A DNA stretch of 64,000 bases from Flavobacterium enshiense DK69 (GTDB lineage: Bacteria > Bacteroidota > Bacteroidia > Flavobacteriales > Flavobacteriaceae). Positions 24,484-33,723 of this stretch are shown here, piece by piece (within the stretch, counting starts at the first letter, position 1; every line of letters starts with the position of its first letter). The stretch is from assembly GCF_000498495.1 (NCBI RefSeq), contig NZ_AVCS01000004.1, positions 1 to 64,000 on the forward strand. The letters run 5' to 3'. The position numbers and the translations under genes were made by a program. Under the pieces are notes generated by a model. It saw only the letters and a list, made by a program, of their open reading frames with translations. It was not told the origin of the DNA and did not search any database.

Positions 24484-24858
24484 CTAACTGCCAAATATTC
24501 CTTTATAACTTTCCCAGCTGCTGTAAATAAGAAAAACATTTCCCAAAAAGACAAACATCGCAATTGGAAGTCCCGCCGGTATCAAAAAAACATTCATAAG
24601 CAAAATATTGATGGAAACCGGTAAAAATACAAGACTGAATAACTTAATGAATTTCCCGGTAAGGAAAGATAACCCACTCAGTAATTCAATGATTTTTACC
24701 AATGTTAGCAAATATTTTGTGGCTTTGAATCCTTCAAAAACGGTTTTCAGGTCGCCTGTAAGTGCCGGTTGTTCCCCATAGGTCAAAAAGTACGAAATGG
24801 AAGCAAACAGCAACAGCGACCCCAAGAGTACCCTGATGATTATAGTTGCGACTTTCAT
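24484..24858 (-). CDS. DoxX-like membrane protein
   Basis: The 124-residue protein has four transmembrane helices with the DoxX-type pattern: GSLLLFASISYFL, then KIIELLSGLSFLTGKF, and a last helix in FVFLGNVFLIYSSW. Members are small quinone-related or stress-related membrane proteins of unclear biochemical role. It follows the DUF4349 lipoprotein gene in the same direction by 64 nt but has its own -7 box candidate (24888-24895). Confidence 0.75.
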   Translation of the reverse strand: MKVATIIIRVLLGSLLLFASISYFLTYGEQPALTGDLKTVFEGFKATKYLLTLVKIIELLSGLSFLTGKFIKLFSLVFLPVSINILLMNVFLIPAGLPIAMFVFLGNVFLIYSSWESYKGIFGS

Positions 24859-24887
24859 AACTTTTATTATTTTAAAGGTTTCTACTA

Positions 24888-24895
24888 CAAAGTTA
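24888..24895 (-). promoter_or_regulatory. candidate -7 box for the DoxX-like gene
   Basis: The minus strand reads TAACTTTG, matching TAnnTTTG exactly, 29 nt before the start at 24858. Confidence 0.35.
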
Positions 24896-24922
24896 ATGAA
24901 TTAATTAACAGCATGTTATATT

Positions 24923-25825
24923 TTAGCTTTTCGTTTTGTAGTATTTTTTGTAAATAAAGTAACCTCCGAAAAGAATCAGGATAAAGCCCCACAAACTAAC
25001 TATAAAAGCAATGATATTCTCCAGGAAATACCAGCCTGTTTTTAAAGAATCCCACAGCTGTAAACCAATATGTGGTCGGTAGGAATCAATACTTTCCTCA
25101 CTGGCCAGCATTTCGTGTTTGATAGCTTCGTTCTGATAAATCTGAAGGTTTAGCGTGCTGAAATTAACCTGATCCTTCAGCGAAATATTTTTCAATTTAC
25201 TATTGTCGTTCTGTTCTTTTCTGTCAGCAAGAGTTTGTTCGCCATCTAGTACGGAATTAAGTTTCTTTCCTTTGGTGTCAATCGCTTTTTCAAGTCTTTT
25301 ATCGTTGGACACAGATCGGTTCTGTGCCATCTGGTTGGCTAGTAATTGCAGTGAAACATCATCGGCTTTAATGATCCTGAAATCCAGAAAGTCAATCTGT
25401 TTTGCAATCGTTTTGATTACCGTATCCATTTTGGTGTTCGGAACCCGAATGGTTATGTCGTTTTTGACCTGGTACCTTATGGTTTCTAAAATAATGTCCT
25501 TGCTGACTTTGGTCTCGTTTCTTTCCGAAATTTCACTCTGCAGATTGGTATAGGTGACAAAACCTCCAAATTTAGTCGTAGCATCTTCAATCGCATAAGT
25601 CGATTTAGCAACGTTTTTGACTTTGAATTTTATCTCGGCCGTCCTTATGAATTTCCTGTCCGAATCTTTTTTCTCAACTGCGGCCGAAGACGAAACGACT
25701 TCGGGTGAAACGGTTTCGGTAGTTTCTGATGGGGCATAATCTACTTTTTCTTCCATTTTTTCCTTGCAGGAAACAGCTATGCCAAATACAAGCAAAGCCA
25801 GGCCAAGTCCGGTGACTGTTTTCAT
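24923..25825 (-). CDS. DUF4349 domain lipoprotein
   Basis: The 300-residue protein has a signal peptide with lipobox GIAVSC (Cys20). Residues of about 58-240 form the DUF4349 domain (RKFIRTAEIKFKVKN, then GGFVTYTNLQSE and IRVPNTKMDTVI), with a predicted coiled coil. One transmembrane helix lies near the C-terminus (FIVSLWGFILILFGGYFIYK) followed by a basic tail. The function of the family is unknown; it is envelope-bound. A lipid anchor at one end and a membrane helix at the other is the common layout of this family. Confidence 0.85.
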   Translation of the reverse strand: MKTVTGLGLALLVFGIAVSCKEKMEEKVDYAPSETTETVSPEVVSSSAAVEKKDSDRKFIRTAEIKFKVKNVAKSTYAIEDATTKFGGFVTYTNLQSEISERNETKVSKDIILETIRYQVKNDITIRVPNTKMDTVIKTIAKQIDFLDFRIIKADDVSLQLLANQMAQNRSVSNDKRLEKAIDTKGKKLNSVLDGEQTLADRKEQNDNSKLKNISLKDQVNFSTLNLQIYQNEAIKHEMLASEESIDSYRPHIGLQLWDSLKTGWYFLENIIAFIVSLWGFILILFGGYFIYKKYYKTKS

Positions 25826-25986
25826 AAAATTACTATTTAAAGGGTTAGCATTACTTAATGTTGTAATAGTAATTTTCAGTCAATAGGTTCCGGCTTTATT
25901 TGGTTGATTTTATTGTTTTGGTTTCAATAAAAACCGTGCCAGAAATTTCGTAATCCAGATTAGGTATTAAATTTATTTTTTACAAG

Positions 25987-27711
25987 TTATTTTATTCTTG
26001 ATGAAGTGATGGTTACATCGGCTGTTGCCCAGCTTTTTGCAATCAGTTGTTCCATTTCTTTTACTTTTTCTTTGTTGTTGAGTTTTTCATAAGCCAATTT
26101 CAATCCATGATAAGCCCAGCCATTTTTCGGTAATCGTTTTAGATCTTCTTCATAAACTTTAATGGCTTCATTGTATTTGCCGTCTTCAATAAAAATGGTT
26201 CCTAAATGATGGCGCACAGAGAAAAACCAATCCGGTGGTTCATTGTAATTCAGGCCATCTTCAATAACGATGGCTTTTTGAAGCGCATGGATGCTTTGGG
26301 TATAGTCTTTTTCGTGAGCTAAAATTTCAGCATCCAATACTTTGGCTGCAATATTTACGATTGAACTCATTGAATTTATTTGCCAAATGGACATTTTTTC
26401 AAGTGATTTGTCGTTGGCTAACACCTGCAGTCGTATCAATTCGGATTTGGCTTTGCGTAAATCATTTTTTCCTAAATAAGCCATTCCTCTGGCATAGTGT
26501 GAAATAGCTTTTGGGTATTTTAAAGTGTCCGAAACCAATTTCATCTTCAGGATATCATCCCATTTTCCAAATTTCACCGAAACGAAGTACGGAATCATAT
26601 AATAATGCTGCAAGGTTTCCAATCCCGGAATTATCATGTTTTTAGGATGTACTAATTTTGCTGTTTCATTGGCACCAACCATTGCCCATTTCGAGTTGCC
26701 TTCCAGGGTGGCTGTTCCCGCCATGAAATGATAATTGTGAGGATAGTAGCCGATTGGATAAGCGCCTTGCGCATGGCACATGGTCACATAAGCACTGTCT
26801 ACTTTACAGGCATTAATGTTGGCCATGGTACCTTTGTGATAATCGCCAGTTCGGATATAAATGTGAGAAGGCATGTGTGCCAAATGTCCGAAAGCAGCCG
26901 CATTTCCGTCATCAAAGAATTTGGCGGAGGCATAACCTTGCTGTGGTGTATTGGAAGCCTCAACGGCATGAATGTAAAAATGGTTCGCGCCAATGTGTTT
27001 CGGATCTTTCTTCAAAATTTTCTCCATCAGAGAAACAATTTCAGGAGTCCAGGGTTTCGGGGTTCCGTTTTTTTCGTATAAATCCCAAGGGTGTAAATCC
27101 ATCACGGATTCGGCATACAACGCATTTATATTGATATCATCAGGAAATTTGCTGTTAACTTCCTTCATTGCATTCGAATAGGCAATGTCCAAACTGTGTC
27201 GGTCCTCAACAGGTTTTTCCACATAACGTTTTGAAAGCGCCTGAATGAGTGCTTTTTCCTTTTCAGAAGCTTTATCCAGGAGTTTTATAGCCTGCTGTAT
27301 GGCTTTATAGGCTCGTTCATAATTGTCAGGTTCCATTCCTGCGTTGTAATTAGGGCCGAGCACATAAGCAAATCCCCAAAAAGCCATGGCACATTCAGGA
27401 TCAAGTTTTGTGGCATAATAAAATGATCGGGCAGCTTCGGCGTGATTAAAACCATAAGCCAGCGCTAATCCCTGATTGAAGTACTTTTGCGCTTCCGGAT
27501 TCTTGGTGGTTATCGGATAATCAATAACATCCATGCCTTTGAATAATGGCGCTTTGTTTTCGGATTCATACCATTTTGAATCAACAACCGGAGGAGCACA
27601 ACCCATGCTGTTCGTTCCGGCAATCGGTTTTTCTGTAGGCTCCGGAGTGTTTTTTTTACATGAAAAGATAATGATTGAGGCTAACAAAAGGAAGAAGGCT
27701 GCTTTTTTCAT
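25987..27711 (-). CDS. TPR-repeat lipoprotein, function unknown
   Basis: The 574-residue protein has a lipoprotein signal (LASIIIFSC, Cys18). Tetratricopeptide motifs are seen at about 70-110 (QGLALAYGFNHAEAARSFYY) and at 490-550 (EDGKYNEAIKVYEEDLKRLP and GLKLAYEKL). The middle contains several His-rich segments (GANHFYIHAVEAS, HLAHMPSHIYIRTGDYHKG, YPHNYHFMAG), which look like a conserved site, possibly metal-binding. Related Bacteroidota proteins are annotated only as tetratricopeptide proteins. It is a single-gene unit, likely periplasmic or outer-membrane anchored. Confidence 0.78.
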   Translation of the reverse strand: MKKAAFFLLLASIIIFSCKKNTPEPTEKPIAGTNSMGCAPPVVDSKWYESENKAPLFKGMDVIDYPITTKNPEAQKYFNQGLALAYGFNHAEAARSFYYATKLDPECAMAFWGFAYVLGPNYNAGMEPDNYERAYKAIQQAIKLLDKASEKEKALIQALSKRYVEKPVEDRHSLDIAYSNAMKEVNSKFPDDININALYAESVMDLHPWDLYEKNGTPKPWTPEIVSLMEKILKKDPKHIGANHFYIHAVEASNTPQQGYASAKFFDDGNAAAFGHLAHMPSHIYIRTGDYHKGTMANINACKVDSAYVTMCHAQGAYPIGYYPHNYHFMAGTATLEGNSKWAMVGANETAKLVHPKNMIIPGLETLQHYYMIPYFVSVKFGKWDDILKMKLVSDTLKYPKAISHYARGMAYLGKNDLRKAKSELIRLQVLANDKSLEKMSIWQINSMSSIVNIAAKVLDAEILAHEKDYTQSIHALQKAIVIEDGLNYNEPPDWFFSVRHHLGTIFIEDGKYNEAIKVYEEDLKRLPKNGWAYHGLKLAYEKLNNKEKVKEMEQLIAKSWATADVTITSSRIK

Positions 27712-27819
27712 GATCTCGGATTTAGTGTGAAAATACGTTTAAAGTTACTTAAAATCAATGACTTATTAAATTGAAGGAAAGATTATTTGGAGCGAATGGT
27801 TTGGGAATTATCAGTAATC

Positions 27820-27892
27820 CGTGTTCCCGTTTTCCGCTCTATCCGCCTCGTCAGAAAAAACGAGGCGGGATGCCACTTCAACCGGGGCTAAA
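27820..27892. repeat. REP-like palindromic intergenic element
   Basis: A perfect 8-bp stem, CCGCCTCG (27843-27850) and CGAGGCGG (27861-27868), with a loop TCAGAAAAAA. It is framed by an outer CCCG (27826-27829) and CGGG (27883-27886) pair that can close a larger fold. This GC-rich structured block stands out from its AT-rich surroundings upstream of pabB. It resembles a dispersed element often seen between genes in Flavobacterium; this is from memory and no copy number was computed. The frame open across it is not considered a gene. Confidence 0.5.
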
Positions 27893-27979
27893 GGAAAAAC
27901 CTCGGCATACTTATGAACTTGGTAAAATCTTTGCAAACTTTAGAGTTAAGCAGTACATTTACCTTTTAAATAACACTAT

Positions 27980-29266
27980 TTGAGAACTTCTGTTTTTAAA
28001 CATATTTCGGAGCCTGATTCTTTTAAAACGCGATTATTGGCTTGGTCGCAACAATTTCGTGAGGTCGTTTTTCTGGACAGTAACAAGTATCCGCAGCAGT
28101 ATGGAAGTTACGATGTTGTGCTGGCTGCTGATGCATTTACGTCGATTAAAACCGATTATCTCAATGCTTTTGAGGATTTGAAACAGTACCAGCAGCAATC
28201 GAAAGACTGGCTGTTCGGCTATTTGTCTTATGATTTAAAAAATGATACAGAAGATTTAAAGTCTCAAAATTTTGATGGCCTGTATTTTCCGGATCTGTTC
28301 TTCTTTCAGCCAAAGAAACTTTTTCTGTTGAAAGGGAATGAACTGGAAATATGTTATCTGAACATGTGCGATGATGAACTGGATGATGATTTTACAGAAA
28401 TAGTCGAAAAGGAAAAGGAAAAAGGGAAAAGTAGTCATGCAATAAATATTGAACAACGTATCTCAAAGGAAAGTTATCTTCAAAAAGTAAACGAAATGCT
28501 TTCTCATATTCATCGCGGTGATATTTACGAGGCTAATTTCTGCATGGAATTCTTCGCTGAAAACACCGAAATAAATCCGTTTGAAATTTATGAAAAGCTA
28601 AATGCCATTTCGGAACCTCCGTTTGCAGTATTTTTTAAGAATAGCATCAACTATCTACTATCAGCATCGCCTGAGCGTTATCTTCGCAAAGAAGGGTTGA
28701 AAGTTATTTCACAACCTATAAAAGGTACGGCTAAAAGAATTTTTGATGCGGAAATGGATGAACAGTCCAAAAAAGAACTGTCTGAAAATCCGAAAGAACG
28801 CTCGGAGAATATCATGATCGTCGATTTAGTCCGCAATGATTTATCGCATACTGCCACAAAAGGCTCTGTTCAGGTAGAAGAATTATGTGGAATTTATACG
28901 TTTAAGCAGGTTCATCAGATGATTTCAACAGTCGTTTCTGAGGTTAAAGAATCGACTTCTCCTTTGGAAATTATAAAAACCACTTTTCCGATGGGAAGCA
29001 TGACCGGAGCACCGAAAATTTCGGCCATGAAAATAATTGAAGAACTCGAGGAAACCAAACGCGGTTTATACAGTGGGGCAGTAGGTTATTTCACCCCAAA
29101 CAACGATTTCGATTTCAATGTGGTGATCCGCAGTATTCTCTATAATTCCAAGGAAAGATATGTTTCCTTTTCCGTTGGCAGTGCCATTACGGCAGCATCC
29201 AAACCAGAAAATGAATACGATGAATGTCTGCTGAAAGCCAAGGCAATGCGGGAAGTGTTGAGTTAA
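27980..29266 (+). CDS. pabB: aminodeoxychorismate/anthranilate synthase component I
   Basis: The 428-residue chorismate-binding enzyme shows SASPERYL, QPIKGTAKR, ENIMIVDLVRNDLS, FPMGSMTGAPKISAMK and RGLYSGAVGYF, all active-site motifs of the family. It aminates chorismate for folate (PabB) or tryptophan (TrpE) synthesis. The absence of trp genes and the pairing with tilS favour PabB. The start is TTG at 27980: an in-frame stop lies at 27971 and no ATG occurs before the conserved region. It begins an operon with tilS (17 nt) and dsbD. Confidence 0.87.
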   Translation: MRTSVFKHISEPDSFKTRLLAWSQQFREVVFLDSNKYPQQYGSYDVVLAADAFTSIKTDYLNAFEDLKQYQQQSKDWLFGYLSYDLKNDTEDLKSQNFDGLYFPDLFFFQPKKLFLLKGNELEICYLNMCDDELDDDFTEIVEKEKEKGKSSHAINIEQRISKESYLQKVNEMLSHIHRGDIYEANFCMEFFAENTEINPFEIYEKLNAISEPPFAVFFKNSINYLLSASPERYLRKEGLKVISQPIKGTAKRIFDAEMDEQSKKELSENPKERSENIMIVDLVRNDLSHTATKGSVQVEELCGIYTFKQVHQMISTVVSEVKESTSPLEIIKTTFPMGSMTGAPKISAMKIIEELEETKRGLYSGAVGYFTPNNDFDFNVVIRSILYNSKERYVSFSVGSAITAASKPENEYDECLLKAKAMREVLS

Positions 29267-29283
29267 TTTTCATACATTTGCGC

Positions 29284-30588
29284 ATGCTTTCAAAATTTCA
29301 AAATCATATCAGCAAAAACCTTTCTTTTCTAAAAGGGAAAAAACTCCTTTTGGCTGTTAGCGGAGGTGTTGACAGTATGGTTTTGGTTCATCTCTTGCAT
29401 CAGTTACAATTTGATATTTCGGTTGCACATTGCAATTTTAATTTAAGAGGTGATGAGAGTAATGGAGATGAAGGTTTCGTAAAATCATTTTGCAAAAAAT
29501 CAGGTATTGGTTTTTTTGTAATTAATTTTGAGACAAAAGAATATGCTGATTTACATAAACTGTCAATTCAGGTATCGGCACGTCAACTTCGTTACAATTG
29601 GTTTAATGAGTTGCTGGAAAAAGAAGGCTTTGATTTTTTGTTGACAGCACATCATTTAGACGATTCCATCGAAACGTTTTTAATCAATTTCACCAGAGGA
29701 ACAGGGCTGGACGGATTAACCGGAATTCCACAGCAAAATGATAAGATTGTACGTCCGCTTTTGATTTTTACCAGAGAAGAAATTGAAAACTATGCCAAAG
29801 AAAATCAAATAGGGTGGAGGGAGGACAGCAGCAATGCATCCGACAAATACCTTCGCAACAAACTCCGCCACAAAGTCATTCCGGTTTTAAAAGAACTCAA
29901 CCCGGGTTTTTCAGGTTCGTTTTTGCAGACACTTGAAAATCTTCAGCAATCGGAATCTATGGTTGATGACGCTTCACGGATTGTTTATCGAAAAGTAGTA
30001 GAAGATATTGATAATCAAAAGAAAATTAATCTTTCAGAATTAATGGTTTTGCCTAATTATCAGGCCTATTTGTATCAATGGTTGAAGCCTTTCGGGTTTA
30101 CTGCCTGGAACGATATTTACGATCTGGTTGAGGCACAATCAGGGAAACAGGTTTTTTCGGAACATTATCGACTGCTAAAAGACCGTAACACGCTTATTTT
30201 AACTGAGAAAAAAGAAATTGATAAGGAAGTTTATGCTGTTTATGAAGAGGCAGAAAACAGTAAAATTCCATTGAAAATATCGGTTTGTGACAAAGGAGAT
30301 ATTACTTTCGGCAACAAAGACTGTATATTTGCTGATAAAGATACGTTAAAGTTTCCTTTAGAATTTCGAAAATGGGAAGAAGGTGATTACTTTTACCCCT
30401 ACGGAATTACCGGAAAGAAAAAGCTCAGCAAGTATTTTAAAGATGAAAAATTCTCGCTGATTGAAAAAGAAAACACATGGCTTTTATGTTCTGAAAATCA
30501 GGTGGTTTGGGTGGTTGGAAAACGAGCCGACAGACGATTTTCAGTTAATGAAAAGACACAAACTATTATAAAAATTGAATTAAAATAA
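29284..30588 (+). CDS. tilS: tRNA(Ile)-lysidine synthase
   Basis: The protein has 434 residues from the ATG at 29284; an in-frame start at 29224 would overlap pabB. The PP-loop LLAVSGGVDSMVLVHLL binds ATP. LTAHHLDDSIETFL and IRPL-type segment KIVRPLLIFTREEI are family marks, and the C-terminal domain (PLEFRKWEEGDYFYPYG) is the TilS-C module. It converts C34 of tRNA-Ile(CAU) to lysidine, an essential decoding step. The stop overlaps the dsbD start by one base (TAATG). Confidence 0.95.
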   Translation: MLSKFQNHISKNLSFLKGKKLLLAVSGGVDSMVLVHLLHQLQFDISVAHCNFNLRGDESNGDEGFVKSFCKKSGIGFFVINFETKEYADLHKLSIQVSARQLRYNWFNELLEKEGFDFLLTAHHLDDSIETFLINFTRGTGLDGLTGIPQQNDKIVRPLLIFTREEIENYAKENQIGWREDSSNASDKYLRNKLRHKVIPVLKELNPGFSGSFLQTLENLQQSESMVDDASRIVYRKVVEDIDNQKKINLSELMVLPNYQAYLYQWLKPFGFTAWNDIYDLVEAQSGKQVFSEHYRLLKDRNTLILTEKKEIDKEVYAVYEEAENSKIPLKISVCDKGDITFGNKDCIFADKDTLKFPLEFRKWEEGDYFYPYGITGKKKLSKYFKDEKFSLIEKENTWLLCSENQVVWVVGKRADRRFSVNEKTQTIIKIELK

Positions 30589-32624
30589 TGAGGAAGTTAA
30601 GCGCCCTGCTGGTATTATTTTTTGTTTTTTTGAGTGCTCAGGCACAAATTCTTAACCCGGTTTCCTGGAAAACTTCGGTGGAAAAGAAATCGGATACTGA
30701 AGTGGTTTTGATTTTTGATGCCGTTATCGAACACGAATGGCACATGTTTTCCCAGTTTACACCAGAAGGTGGTTCTTCACCATCTGTTTTTAATTTTAAA
30801 AATGCGAAAGGAAACTATGAACTAGTTGGAAAGACAAAAGAAAGCCCATATAAAAAAGTATACAGCGATATTTTCGAAGTAGACGAATACATGTTCGAAA
30901 ACAAGGCGCAATTCCGTCAGACGATAAAAGTTACTAATCCTAATCTGAAATCAGTTTCAGTTACTGTGGAATATCAGGTTTGTAAAGAAGCGTGTATTCA
31001 ACAGGATAAAACTTTCGACATTAAATTACCGGCTTTATCAGTAAAACCATCAGAGGTCGTTGCTGCAACAGCGGTTGTTGATACTGCTTTAGCTGTTACC
31101 GAAGTAAAAACAGATTCGGTTCCTACTTCAGAAAGTAAAGAAACTGCAATAACAACACCTGTCGCAGAAAATGAGCACCCTGCTAAGAAAAAAGCAGAAG
31201 AGAAAGGTGTTTTCATGATTTTCATCCTTGCATTCTTCTCTGGATTTGCAGCATTACTTACTCCGTGCGTTTTCCCGATGATTCCAATGACAGTGAGTTT
31301 CTTTACCAAGCAGAGTAAAACAAAAGCGCAGGGAGTTAAAAACGCCATTATTTATGGAATTTCAATCATTTTTATCTATGTTTTATTAGGTTCATTGGTT
31401 ACAGCGATTTTTGGTGCCGATGCCTTGAATGCCTTGTCGACAAACGTTTGGTTTAATCTTATATTCTTTGTTTTATTGGTGATTTTTGCTGCATCATTTT
31501 TGGGTGCTTTCGAAATCATGCTTCCAAATTCATGGGCTAACAAAGTAGATCGTCAGGCGGACAGGGGAGGGATTATCGGAATCTTGTTCATGGCATTAGC
31601 CTTGGCAATAGTTTCGTTCTCTTGTACAGGGCCAATCGTCGGAACATTATTGGTTGAAGCTGCTTCTAAAGGAGGATTTGCTCCAATCATTGGTATGCTT
31701 GGCTTCTCAATGGCTTTAGCTTTACCTTTCATGTTATTTGCTATGTTCCCGGGTTGGTTGAATTCTTTGCCAAAATCCGGAGGTTGGTTAAATACGGTAA
31801 AAGTATTTTTAGGGTTTTTAGAATTGGCTTTAGCATTCAAATTCCTCTCCAATGCTGATTTGGTTCTTCAGATGCATTTATTGGAAAGAGAGATTTTCTT
31901 AGCAATATGGATTGTTATTTTCGGAACCTTAGCGTTTTATTTGTTCGGGAAGATTACCTTGCCGCATGATAGCCCGCTTTCGCATATTTCAGTAGGAAGA
32001 TTGCTTTTAGGATTATTGGTTTTATCCTTCACGATTTATTTGATTCCAGGACTTTGGGGCGCTCCATTGAAATTGATCTCAGGATTCCCGCCACCAATGA
32101 CTTACAGTGAAAGCCCGTACGGTTTAAGCGGTTCAAAAGGAAATGGAAACGCCACTGCACAAATCTTGCCTAACGGAGCACATTTAGGGGCTCATGACAT
32201 TGTGGCTTTTGAAGATTATGAAAAAGGTATGGCTTATGCCAAATCGGTTAATAAACCGGTTCTTTTGGACTTTACCGGATTTGCCTGTGTGAATTGCCGT
32301 AAAATGGAAGATTTCGTATGGTCAAAACCCGAAGTTCTTTCTATATTAAAAGAAAAAGTAGTCCTGATTTCATTGTATGTGGATGATAAACGCGAATTAC
32401 CTAAAAACGAACAGTATACATCCAAAGAAACAGGAAAAGAGATCATAACCGTTGGTAATAAATGGAGCGATTTTCAGATTACAAAATATAAGGCGAATGC
32501 CCAACCATATTATATAGTTTTAGATACTGAAGCAAATAGTTTATCAGAACCTGTTGGATATACTCCGGATGTGACTGAGTACAAAAAATGGTTAGAAGAC
32601 GGGATTGCTAAATTCAAAAAATAA
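30588..32624 (+). CDS. dsbD: thiol:disulfide interchange protein DsbD
   Basis: The 678-residue protein has a signal peptide (LVLFFVFLSAQAQ). An N-terminal immunoglobulin-like domain (to about 145) carries the redox pair CKEAC. A low-complexity linker (150-205) follows. The membrane domain has eight helices with redox Cys in LTPCVFPMIPMTV and VSFSCTGPIVG. The C-terminal thioredoxin domain (about 540-678) has FTGFACVNCRKMED. It carries electrons from cytoplasmic thioredoxin to periplasmic thiols and cytochrome c maturation. It is the last gene of pabB-tilS-dsbD, closed by the terminator at 32624. Confidence 0.93.
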   Translation: MRKLSALLVLFFVFLSAQAQILNPVSWKTSVEKKSDTEVVLIFDAVIEHEWHMFSQFTPEGGSSPSVFNFKNAKGNYELVGKTKESPYKKVYSDIFEVDEYMFENKAQFRQTIKVTNPNLKSVSVTVEYQVCKEACIQQDKTFDIKLPALSVKPSEVVAATAVVDTALAVTEVKTDSVPTSESKETAITTPVAENEHPAKKKAEEKGVFMIFILAFFSGFAALLTPCVFPMIPMTVSFFTKQSKTKAQGVKNAIIYGISIIFIYVLLGSLVTAIFGADALNALSTNVWFNLIFFVLLVIFAASFLGAFEIMLPNSWANKVDRQADRGGIIGILFMALALAIVSFSCTGPIVGTLLVEAASKGGFAPIIGMLGFSMALALPFMLFAMFPGWLNSLPKSGGWLNTVKVFLGFLELALAFKFLSNADLVLQMHLLEREIFLAIWIVIFGTLAFYLFGKITLPHDSPLSHISVGRLLLGLLVLSFTIYLIPGLWGAPLKLISGFPPPMTYSESPYGLSGSKGNGNATAQILPNGAHLGAHDIVAFEDYEKGMAYAKSVNKPVLLDFTGFACVNCRKMEDFVWSKPEVLSILKEKVVLISLYVDDKRELPKNEQYTSKETGKEIITVGNKWSDFQITKYKANAQPYYIVLDTEANSLSEPVGYTPDVTEYKKWLEDGIAKFKK

Positions 32625-32653
32625 AAAAAGCCACTCGATTGAGTGGCTTTTTT
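32624..32653. terminator. bidirectional terminator after dsbD
   Basis: GCCACTC (32630-32636), loop GATT, GAGTGGC (32641-32647), flanked by A and T runs on the two sides. It serves dsbD and the convergent PH-domain gene. Confidence 0.8.
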
Positions 32654-32654
32654 G

Positions 32655-33032
32655 TTATTTAAGGATATGCTGACTTAAAATCTGATATACCTCGTTGATA
32701 TTATTGTCTTTACCAAATTGTTTTTTGATTGGAAGTGTTTCCCCGGTTACCCAAATTTTTAGCTCGGCGTCCAAATCCAATAAGCCTGCGCTTTCTTTTG
32801 AGAATTTCTTGATGCTTGAATATGGGATCGACTGATAATCCACTTTTGAACCTGTTAACCCTTGCTTGTCAACCAAAATCAAGCGTTTGTTGGTAAATAC
32901 AAACATGTCGCGAACAATTTTGAATGCTTTTTCAATGTGTTCTCCGTTAATCAGGATTGGTTGAAATTCTTGTGAAATTTTTTCAGTGCTTACTTCCGAA
33001 GCGTTGCCCATGATGGCGTTAAATAATCCCAT
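32655..33032 (-). CDS. bacterial PH-domain protein
   Basis: The protein has 125 residues from the ATG at 33032. A longer frame up to 33152 would add a poorly structured hydrophobic extension crossing the next promoter. It reads MGLFNAIMGNASEV, then FQPILINGEHIEKAFKIV, FVFTNKRLILVDKQG and IPYSSIKKFS, the order of motifs in the small bacterial PH family (YvbH/DUF1696 type). It is cytoplasmic. The biochemical role is not known. It stands alone, divergent from the small secreted protein gene. Confidence 0.83.
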   Translation of the reverse strand: MGLFNAIMGNASEVSTEKISQEFQPILINGEHIEKAFKIVRDMFVFTNKRLILVDKQGLTGSKVDYQSIPYSSIKKFSKESAGLLDLDAELKIWVTGETLPIKKQFGKDNNINEVYQILSQHILK

Positions 33033-33146
33033 AGTTTTTATTATGTATTTTGTTTTGCTAAATATATAAAAAAAATCATACGCTAAATCCGCATTAAAAA
33101 AAATACAAAAACATAAGACTTGACAACAAATTATAACAAAATTGTA

Positions 33147-33176
33147 TTGCATAGAAAATTATGTTTATTACTTTTG
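33147..33176 (+). promoter_or_regulatory. Bacteroidota promoter (TTGC / TACTTTTG, 18-nt spacer)
   Basis: TTGC at 33147-33150 and TACTTTTG at 33169-33176 match both elements with an ideal 18-nt spacer. The ATG at 33186 follows the -7 box by only 9 nt, so the 5' leader would be very short. Confidence 0.55.
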
Positions 33177-33185
33177 CGGGCAATT

Positions 33186-33602
33186 ATGAAAAGATTCATA
33201 AAATACTTCTTTATTCTTTTCACAACCTTATTGATTGGCAACACTGTTTTTGCCAATTCCTTTAAGGACGATGTTCCGTTTGGAAACATCAAAGCGCTAA
33301 ATAACGAGACAGAAAGTTTTTCGGGTTTAGATTCGGACTTAAATACGCACTTCAAACATTATTTCTCGGCACTTGAGGACAACCAAGATAGAATCGAGTT
33401 GCCCGAGACCGAAAATGATACAGAAGATTCCAATACTTCTCTACCTTTTCACAATTTCAACGACTACTCCAATTTCTTCTCCGGTATTCTTTCCGGAAGT
33501 TATATTACCTTTAAAGAAAAAGGCTTAGACTCTTGTAAGTACACATCTTACTTATCTACAATCGAATCTTTTCACGTGATTTTCTGCGTGTTCAGAATTT
33601 GA
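33186..33602 (+). CDS. small secreted protein upstream of the RND operon, unknown
   Basis: The 138-residue protein has a signal peptide (MKRFIKYFFILFTTLLIGNT, cleavage after VFA). The mature part is acidic and Ser/Asn-rich with two Cys near the C-terminus (DSCKYTSY and HVIFCVFRI). No family is recognised. It has a strong promoter of its own, and the RND operon begins 121 nt after its stop. No terminator is seen between them, so it may be the first cistron of the efflux operon. Confidence 0.6.
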   Translation: MKRFIKYFFILFTTLLIGNTVFANSFKDDVPFGNIKALNNETESFSGLDSDLNTHFKHYFSALEDNQDRIELPETENDTEDSNTSLPFHNFNDYSNFFSGILSGSYITFKEKGLDSCKYTSYLSTIESFHVIFCVFRI

Positions 33603-33723
33603 TTTTTACCCACAAACAGCTTTAAAATAATCAACACCTTGTAGTATTATCAGCATCTGACAGTACCACAAGAGCCTGTTTATTATTCTCAAAAATCAAT
33701 TTAATCATTTATCGTTATTTATT

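Noticed and set aside
27771..27983. 70-codon plus-strand frame upstream of pabB
   Set aside because: It is formed by the REP-like palindrome and lacks codon structure; such frames often arise from this element type.
33033..33152. Longer N-terminus for the PH-domain protein
   Set aside because: The extension is AT-rich, not conserved in style, and crosses the promoter of the divergent gene; the ATG at 33032 begins the family sequence.
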